Shown here piece after piece: positions 7,594 to 10,698 of a DNA stretch of 10,698 bases; position 1 is the first letter of the stretch; each line of letters opens with the position of its first letter. Made by a program: the position numbers and the translations under genes. Source of the DNA: Halovenus sp. (GTDB taxonomy: Archaea > Halobacteriota > Halobacteria > Halobacteriales > Haloarculaceae); NCBI GenBank assembly GCA_003551265.1, contig PUMG01000263.1, forward strand, positions 1 through 10,698, given 5' to 3'. The notes beneath the pieces were generated by a model, which had not been told where the DNA came from, did not search any database, and saw nothing but the letters and a program-made list of their open reading frames with translations.

Positions 7594-7954
7594 AGAAGCG
7601 GTCCCCTTCGTGGGGCTGGTCAGCAAAGAGGGCTATATCGAGTCCTACAGCTACCAGACGGCAAAACAACACGATTTTCACCACAGTTTCGTGCTCTCTT
7701 CCAAGGGCGAAACCTTGTATTACCGTGACGATACCCTGCGCTTTGTGCAGTATCCTGGGTCACAGACCTATACCCTGGAGGGCGGTCCCTCGCTTGCTCC
7801 CTTTGAGGCGGGGGAGCGGCAGGTGATGCTCTTTGCACAGCACGTGCTGAAGCGGGGGGCTTCCCCTAAGACCCCAGTGGTCGTTGCCGAACAACATATG
7901 GGTACCCCATATGAGGGTAAGTGTATCGGAACACTGGATGCATGGTCGGGGTAG
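7580..7954 (+). CDS. Unrecognised 124-residue protein at the end of the defence operon
   Basis: I do not recognise this protein. The GTG start at 7580 is chosen from the GAGGTGG site and gives a 14-base overlap with the helicase gene, so it is probably translated by coupling and belongs to the operon. The chain has no signal peptide and no membrane segment. The first half looks like alternating strands (FVGLVSKEGYIESYSY), followed by HDFHHSF at 31-37 with three histidines and a phenylalanine pair, then GETLYYRDDTLRF. The second half has a Gly/Pro turn and a helix (ERQVMLFAQHVLKRG, 79-93), then a strand TPVVVAEQHMG. A histidine-rich turn could bind metal or nucleic acid, but no known catalytic motif is complete. 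Its position suggests an accessory or regulatory subunit of the methyltransferase-helicase system; that is inference from neighbours only. Confidence 0.75.
   Translation: METNKEAVPFVGLVSKEGYIESYSYQTAKQHDFHHSFVLSSKGETLYYRDDTLRFVQYPGSQTYTLEGGPSLAPFEAGERQVMLFAQHVLKRGASPKTPVVVAEQHMGTPYEGKCIGTLDAWSG
7895..7913. repeat. Inverted repeat with 8-bp arms near the operon's 3' end
   Basis: CATATGGG (7895-7902) and CCCATATG (7906-7913) are perfect reverse complements separated by TAC. It lies in the coding sequence of the 124-residue protein, 39 bases before its stop. The form is that of a dimeric protein's operator or a short hairpin without a T-run. Confidence 0.5.
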
Positions 7955-8013
7955 ACACCGTTTCAACCCCTTCTTTCCTACCCCCTCTGTCAACCCCGGC
8001 AAAAGATCCATCC

Positions 8014-8054
8014 CTGTCCGACCTTGGTTGACAAGCAAGGCAGGAATCTGTCCG
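8014..8054. promoter_or_regulatory. Repeat-bearing spacer ahead of the helix-turn-helix gene, possible operator
   Basis: The 151-base spacer between the operon end and the next gene contains the 7-mer CTGTCCG twice in direct orientation (8014-8020 and 8048-8054). Between the copies lies the inverted repeat CCTTG (8022-8026) / CAAGG (8036-8040). A consensus -35 hexamer TTGACA sits at 8028-8033, but 17 bases downstream there is only TCCGGG, so no convincing sigma-A promoter can be built on it. The arrangement would suit autoregulation by the downstream DNA-binding protein; this is inference. Confidence 0.3.
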
Positions 8055-8090
8055 GGGTACAGCTAATAAAGTCTTAGATAACAAGGGATA

Positions 8091-8096
8091 AGGGGG
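8091..8096 (+). promoter_or_regulatory. Ribosome binding site of the helix-turn-helix gene
   Basis: AGGGGG ends 9 bases before the GTG at 8106. A TTG at 8097 directly abuts this site and so cannot use it; the ATG at 8118 is further away (21 bases). GTG 8106 is therefore the preferred start. Confidence 0.6.
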
Positions 8097-8105
8097 TTGA
8101 TCGCC

Positions 8106-8561
8106 GTGTCCACCCCAATGTTTGACCTGAAAGAAGCCGCAGAGATGCTGGGGGTTACCCCCCGGACAGTACGCCGGTACATAAAACAAGGCAAGATCCA
8201 GGGTGAAAAGAAGCAAACCCAGTACGGTCCCAAGTGGTTTATCCCGGCTTCTGAAATTGATACCCAAGAAGCCGTCATGGAAGTTGTCCCCTTAAGGCGA
8301 CCTGTGAGTAAAGAGGAATTCCAGGAGGCGCTGGGTGAGGTGCTGGAAGTTAAACTCAACCAACAGAAGCAAGCACTGCGAGAAGAGATCAACGAGGAAG
8401 TTACCCAAACCATTGCTCAATTTCAAGAACGCATCAATGACCTGGAAAAGCAGCTTGAGGCCCGCGACCGCGAGCTCATGGAGGCCATTCGCGAAAAACA
8501 GCAAGAGGAAGACGACCCCCCCTCCTTCTGGCAACGGCTCAGGTCGTGGTTTGGGGGATAG
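8106..8561 (+). CDS. Helix-turn-helix protein with long coiled coil and amphipathic tail
   Basis: A 151-residue predicted DNA-binding protein. Residues 6-52 form a MerR/excisionase-like (HTH_17) domain: LKEAAEMLGVTPRTVRRYI, then KQGKIQGEKK and a wing ending in KWFIPASEID. Residues about 68-136 are strongly charged and heptad-like (for example IAQFQERINDLEKQLEARDR), a probable dimeric coiled coil. The chain ends in PPSFWQRLRSWFGG (138-151), a short amphipathic segment with Trp and Phe on one face and Arg on the other. The design of MerR-type head, coiled coil and aromatic tail resembles RacA-like or DUF3967-like proteins of Bacillota, which attach DNA to another partner, sometimes the membrane. 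Possible roles are repressor of the adjacent system or plasmid/element partition factor; the sequence does not decide. The TAG stop overlaps one copy of a 13-bp direct repeat. Confidence 0.85.
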   Translation: MSTPMFDLKEAAEMLGVTPRTVRRYIKQGKIQGEKKQTQYGPKWFIPASEIDTQEAVMEVVPLRRPVSKEEFQEALGEVLEVKLNQQKQALREEINEEVTQTIAQFQERINDLEKQLEARDRELMEAIREKQQEEDDPPSFWQRLRSWFGG

Positions 8562-8568
8562 CCCTGCC
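8556..8568 (+). repeat. Left copy of 13-bp direct repeat flanking the nuclease gene
   Basis: GGATAGCCCTGCC here matches GGATAGCCCTACC at 9551-9563 in 12 of 13 positions. The left copy overlaps the stop codon of the helix-turn-helix gene. The two copies bracket the AT-rich nuclease gene, so they may be a target duplication or recombination site. Confidence 0.4.
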
Positions 8569-8614
8569 GAGCCCTAAAGTCCGACCCTCATCGAAATGTA
8601 AATATGTTAAGAGA

Positions 8615-8620
8615 AAGGGG
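8615..8620 (+). promoter_or_regulatory. Ribosome binding site of the nuclease gene
   Basis: AAGGGG ends 7 bases before a TTG at 8628 and only 1 base before an ATG at 8622. It favours TTG 8628; the far ATG at 8604 lies upstream of the site and has no purine-rich site of its own. Confidence 0.45.
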
Positions 8621-8627
8621 AATGTCA

Positions 8628-9500
8628 TTGCACCAGTTTAAAACCATGAACAAAATTTCTCTTAAGTCACGGACTGAAGTAACAGAGGATTTGATCCATC
8701 AACGAATAAAAGATGACCCAACGATACTGGGGTTAGGAGAATTGATCGTTAGGGATATCGAACGGAGACAACCTGGGGCAGGAAGAATCGATCTTCTGCT
8801 TGAGGAGATTGAGACAAACCGGAGATACGAAGTGGAAGTGCAGCTTGGGAAAACAGATGAGAGCCATATAATTAGGACGATCGAATACTGGGATATAGAA
8901 CGGAAGAGGTATCCCCAGTATGACCACTGTGCTGTTCTGATCGCTGAGGATGTCACAAGCAGGTTCCTGAACGTCGTACAGCTTCTGAATGGAAACATCC
9001 CTATTATGGCAATACAGCTGGATGCATTTCAACTTGAGGATAACACCATAGGGTTATCCTTTACTAAAATCATAGATGAGCTGGAGTTTGGCTATATTGA
9101 TGACGATCAAGAACCGTTAGAAACTGTTGACAAACAATACTGGGAGGAGAGGGCGACTCCAGACACGGTAAAATGGACGGATAGGATCCTTAAAATACTG
9201 AAAGAGATAGATAAAACGCTGGATTTTAAATACAACAAGTATTATATAGGTGTCGCCAGAAAGGGAAGAGTGAACAACTTCGTACGTTTAAAACCCAGGA
9301 AAAAACATATAGGAACACTTATCAAACTGGAAAAAACGGATGAAGTAGATGAGAAGATAGAGAAGGCTGAGATCGACTCTCTTGACTACGATAGAAAACG
9401 TGGAACATATCGATTACAGCTTGTTGAGGAGGATATGACGAATAATATAGATTTGCTTAAAGAAATATTGGAGATGTCCTATAATAGCTGGAATTTCTGA
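8628..9500 (+). CDS. Probable PD-(D/E)XK nuclease-fold protein of defence-island type
   Basis: A 290-residue soluble protein if started at TTG 8628 (298 residues from ATG 8604). Residues about 15-120 read as a restriction-endonuclease-like fold: an N-terminal helix (EDLIHQRIKDDPT), GRIDLLLEE with Asp55, then YEVEVQLGKTDESH with Glu68, Glu70, Gln72 and Lys75, followed by a helix with IEYWDIERKRYPQYDHCAVLIAED. This is the D...ExE pattern of PD-(D/E)XK enzymes, with Gln in the place often taken by Lys. I recall close relatives of the segment around HIIRTIEYWD as unnamed proteins of accessory regions. The C-terminal half (about 170-290) is lysine-rich and unassigned. Lines inside the gene are about 32-47% GC, and AGA and ATA codons are frequent, unlike the GC-rich neighbours: a sign of separate acquisition. 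It could be an independent antiphage nuclease or a restriction partner of the upstream methyltransferase; neither is shown. Confidence 0.8.
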   Translation: MHQFKTMNKISLKSRTEVTEDLIHQRIKDDPTILGLGELIVRDIERRQPGAGRIDLLLEEIETNRRYEVEVQLGKTDESHIIRTIEYWDIERKRYPQYDHCAVLIAEDVTSRFLNVVQLLNGNIPIMAIQLDAFQLEDNTIGLSFTKIIDELEFGYIDDDQEPLETVDKQYWEERATPDTVKWTDRILKILKEIDKTLDFKYNKYYIGVARKGRVNNFVRLKPRKKHIGTLIKLEKTDEVDEKIEKAEIDSLDYDRKRGTYRLQLVEEDMTNNIDLLKEILEMSYNSWNF

Positions 9501-9736
9501 CATTACGAAAGAGGATCTGTCTTTCTAGCAGTGGAGCCAATTGATTTTAAGGATAGCCCTACCCTGTCAACCCGGCACACGACCACCAGGCCTCTTCTCC
9601 GCTGGTCTCTGGCATTCCTTAAGCCCTTTCCTGTTACAGCAACCAAAACGTCGTATACGGCAAATGTGAGCCTCTCAGGGGAGCACGGGGGTCCTATTGC
9701 TGTCATCATCGCCAGCCCAGATGATCCCAGGTTGTT
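9501..9736. other. Intergenic region between convergent genes, no convincing gene
   Basis: This 236-base stretch separates the nuclease gene (+) from the winged-helix-like gene (-). Open frames exist on both strands (9531-9740 + and 9503-9709 -), each about 70 codons, but neither has a good ribosome binding site and neither product resembles a family I know. Composition returns to GC-rich from about 9550, at the right copy of the 13-bp repeat. It may be a relic of a decayed gene or element end. I see no hairpin followed by a T-run, so no intrinsic terminator for the convergent pair could be placed. Confidence 0.5.
9551..9563 (+). repeat. Right copy of 13-bp direct repeat flanking the nuclease gene
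   Basis: GGATAGCCCTACC, one mismatch from the copy at 8556-8568. It lies 50 bases after the nuclease stop, close to the point where GC content rises again. Confidence 0.4.
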
Positions 9737-10120
9737 TTAAGCTCCTGCTGCAAGCCCGGGGACCAGCCGCACCAACAGAAACCGGTAGCCGTAGGTCGGC
9801 AAGCTCTGGGTCCGCAGCTCCGTCTGCACCCAGCCTTTGTGCTCAAGCCCCTTCACAGCCCGGTGGACGCTCTTGTACCGGGTATCGCTAAAGTCGTTGA
9901 TGTGCTCCAGCCAGTCCTCCTTATGGGGGCACTCCGCCAGGCCCTCGACGAACAGGCAGAGTTCGCCCAGGACCGCCGTACCCCGATGGCCGTAGCGGTG
10001 CCAGCTCTTTTCCGCATCCGGCAGGGAGCAGTCGGCCGCCTGCCGACAGCCCCCACAGTCTTGGGATAGCTGCAGGTACGCTAACACCGCTTGTTCTACC
10101 GCCCCCAGCTTCTTCGTCAT
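9737..10120 (-). CDS. Small cysteine-bearing, winged-helix-like protein
   Basis: A 127-residue protein on the minus strand. The ATG at 10120 is chosen because AAAGGAGGG precedes it by 7 bases; the frame stays open to 10255 but nothing supports an earlier start. After a first helix (GAVEQAVLAYLQL) comes a cysteine cluster CGGCRQAADC (Cys22, Cys25, Cys31), with further Cys55 and Cys64-Pro-His66, possibly a metal site. Residues 79-101 (DTRYKSVHRAVKGLEHKGWV) read as the recognition helix and turn of a winged helix, followed by a beta hairpin ending GYRFLLVRL. This suggests a DNA-binding or metal-sensing regulator of unknown target. It is downstream of the ERCC4 nuclease gene on the same strand with a 167-base gap, so the two may share a transcript or this gene may have its own promoter. 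I cannot name the family. Confidence 0.8.
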   Translation of the reverse strand: MTKKLGAVEQAVLAYLQLSQDCGGCRQAADCSLPDAEKSWHRYGHRGTAVLGELCLFVEGLAECPHKEDWLEHINDFSDTRYKSVHRAVKGLEHKGWVQTELRTQSLPTYGYRFLLVRLVPGLAAGA

Positions 10121-10127
10121 GGTGCAG

Positions 10128-10136
10128 CCCTCCTTT
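10128..10136 (-). promoter_or_regulatory. Ribosome binding site of the winged-helix-like gene
   Basis: On the minus strand AAAGGAGGG is 7 bases from the ATG at 10120. It is the strongest Shine-Dalgarno sequence in the window and shortens the open frame by 45 codons. Confidence 0.8.
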
Positions 10137-10192
10137 CGGTATTCGTAGCTGTTCCTGGAAGTCAGGTTTTCTAAGGTTCGCTCCCAAAGCCC

Positions 10193-10222
10193 ACCCCTGC
10201 GGCAAGCTGAAGCCGGGGTTTT
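10193..10222 (+). terminator. Imperfect hairpin with short T-run, weak terminator candidate on the plus strand
   Basis: ACCCC (10193-10197) and GGC (10201-10203) pair with GCC (10212-10214) and GGGGT (10215-10219), leaving a 3-base bulge and an 8-base loop; TTTC follows. The T-run faces the plus strand, opposite to both adjacent genes, so it would only stop antisense or read-through transcripts. A chance hairpin is possible. Confidence 0.2.
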
Positions 10223-10287
10223 CAACACATTCCCCAGCCAGCTGCCAAACCTCAAGTTTTCTCTAGTAGTAATGCGCCCTGTTACTT

Positions 10288-10698
10288 CTATTTCAGCCGT
10301 TCCCGCAGCCAGTAGTAGCAGCAGTGGTAGATGTAGTTACCCGCCAACCTGCTGGGGATAAAGGCCACCTGGATATTGTAGCGATGCATAAAGCTGAACA
10401 ATGTTGCCGCGAAACTCCGCGGCCGGTACTGGGTGTCATACTCTCCGGCCACCAACTGGCTGTAAGTGCCACCCTCCACAAGCAGGACCACCTTTGCCCC
10501 TGCCCCCTGCGCACGGATAAGCTCGGCCTCAAAGCGGGCCCGCTCCTGGGTGAAGCACCGGGATAACTCCTCCAGATTTGCCTTCCGTTCTACGACCAAC
10601 TGCTTATCAAAAAAGACATCCCTGGCCACTCCCAGCTCCGGATCGGCCGGCAGGTAAAAGCTGTAGTCTCCAAAGTCCAGGGCCCGCTCCTGATGGGG
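10288..10698 (-). CDS. ERCC4/XPF-type nuclease domain protein, N-terminus beyond the window
   Basis: Minus-strand frame open from the right edge to a TAG at 10290-10288; 136 residues are visible. A GTG at 10629 is internal, because the frame upstream already encodes the first active-site strand. The visible part shows the ERCC4 nuclease signature: FGDYSFYLP (visible residues 9-17, Gly10-Asp11), VVERKANLEEL (35-45, Glu37-Arg38-Lys39), then a helix with RFEAELIRAQ, the strand KVVLLVEGG, SFAATLFSFMHRYNIQVAFIP, and a terminal YYWLRERLK helix. The GDxn-ERKx3D motif of XPF/Mus81-family nucleases is thus present, with Glu in place of the last Asp. These enzymes cut branched or flap DNA. The protein lacks room for a helicase domain at its C-terminus and resembles the short stand-alone ERCC4 proteins of clostridial phages and integrated elements, which I recall with ERKxSLDEL at this place. 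Only the first few dozen residues should be missing. Confidence 0.88.
   Translation of the reverse strand, partial: PHQERALDFGDYSFYLPADPELGVARDVFFDKQLVVERKANLEELSRCFTQERARFEAELIRAQGAGAKVVLLVEGGTYSQLVAGEYDTQYRPRSFAATLFSFMHRYNIQVAFIPSRLAGNYIYHCCYYWLRERLK

Noticed and set aside
7948..7984. Terminator at the end of the defence operon from GGGGTAG/CTACCCC
   Set aside because: The stem is 7 bases with a 23-base loop and no T-run follows, so an intrinsic terminator is not supported.
8028..8056. Sigma-A promoter built on TTGACA before the helix-turn-helix gene
   Set aside because: The -35 is perfect but at 17-base spacing the -10 position reads TCCGGG, and the AT-rich TAATAA is about 30 bases away.
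10268..10286. Small inverted repeat AGTAA/TTACT beside the ERCC4 stop codon
   Set aside because: Arms of 5 AT-rich bases with a 9-base gap are expected by chance.
1..10698. CRISPR arrays, tRNA or rRNA genes, complete insertion sequences
   Set aside because: No regularly spaced repeats, no cloverleaf-like or rRNA-like sequence and no transposase motif were seen on either strand.

Overview
The window is a stretch of bacterial accessory DNA dominated by a phage-defence type operon. High GC in most genes, strong purine-rich Shine-Dalgarno sequences (GGGAGG, AGGGGAGG, AAAGGAGGG), frequent TTG/GTG starts and the style of the proteins suggest a Bacillota (Firmicutes), probably a moderately GC-rich, possibly thermophilic, clostridial lineage. 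This is inference; no rRNA or housekeeping gene is present to confirm it.

Left and centre (1-7954, + strand) hold five tightly packed genes, overlapping or separated by a few bases. They are: the C-terminal end of a large protein with a zinc-knuckle-like cluster, probably the DUF499-type AAA+ ATPase expected here; a 155-aa protein of the small family that accompanies such loci; a 962-aa DUF1156/COG1743-type N6-adenine DNA methyltransferase; a 1210-aa fusion of a phospholipase-D-like (HxK) domain with an SNF2/DEAH helicase; and a 124-aa protein I do not recognise. Together they look like a methyltransferase-helicase-ATPase defence system related in logic to DISARM and BREX: self DNA would be marked by methylation, and the ATPase, helicase and PLD-like module would act on unmarked invading DNA.

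Right of the operon (7955-9736) lie a 150-bp spacer with small repeats, a short DNA-binding protein (helix-turn-helix, long coiled coil, amphipathic tail) and an AT-rich gene for a probable PD-(D/E)XK nuclease. The nuclease gene differs sharply in composition from its neighbours and is flanked by near-identical 13-bp direct repeats, so it may be a separately acquired cargo gene. A 236-bp spacer without a convincing gene follows.

The right end (9737-10698, - strand) carries a 127-aa cysteine-bearing, winged-helix-like protein and, upstream of it in the direction of transcription, an ERCC4/XPF-type nuclease cut by the window edge. ERCC4 proteins of this small type are common in integrated elements of clostridia, so this may be the edge of another mobile or accessory module.
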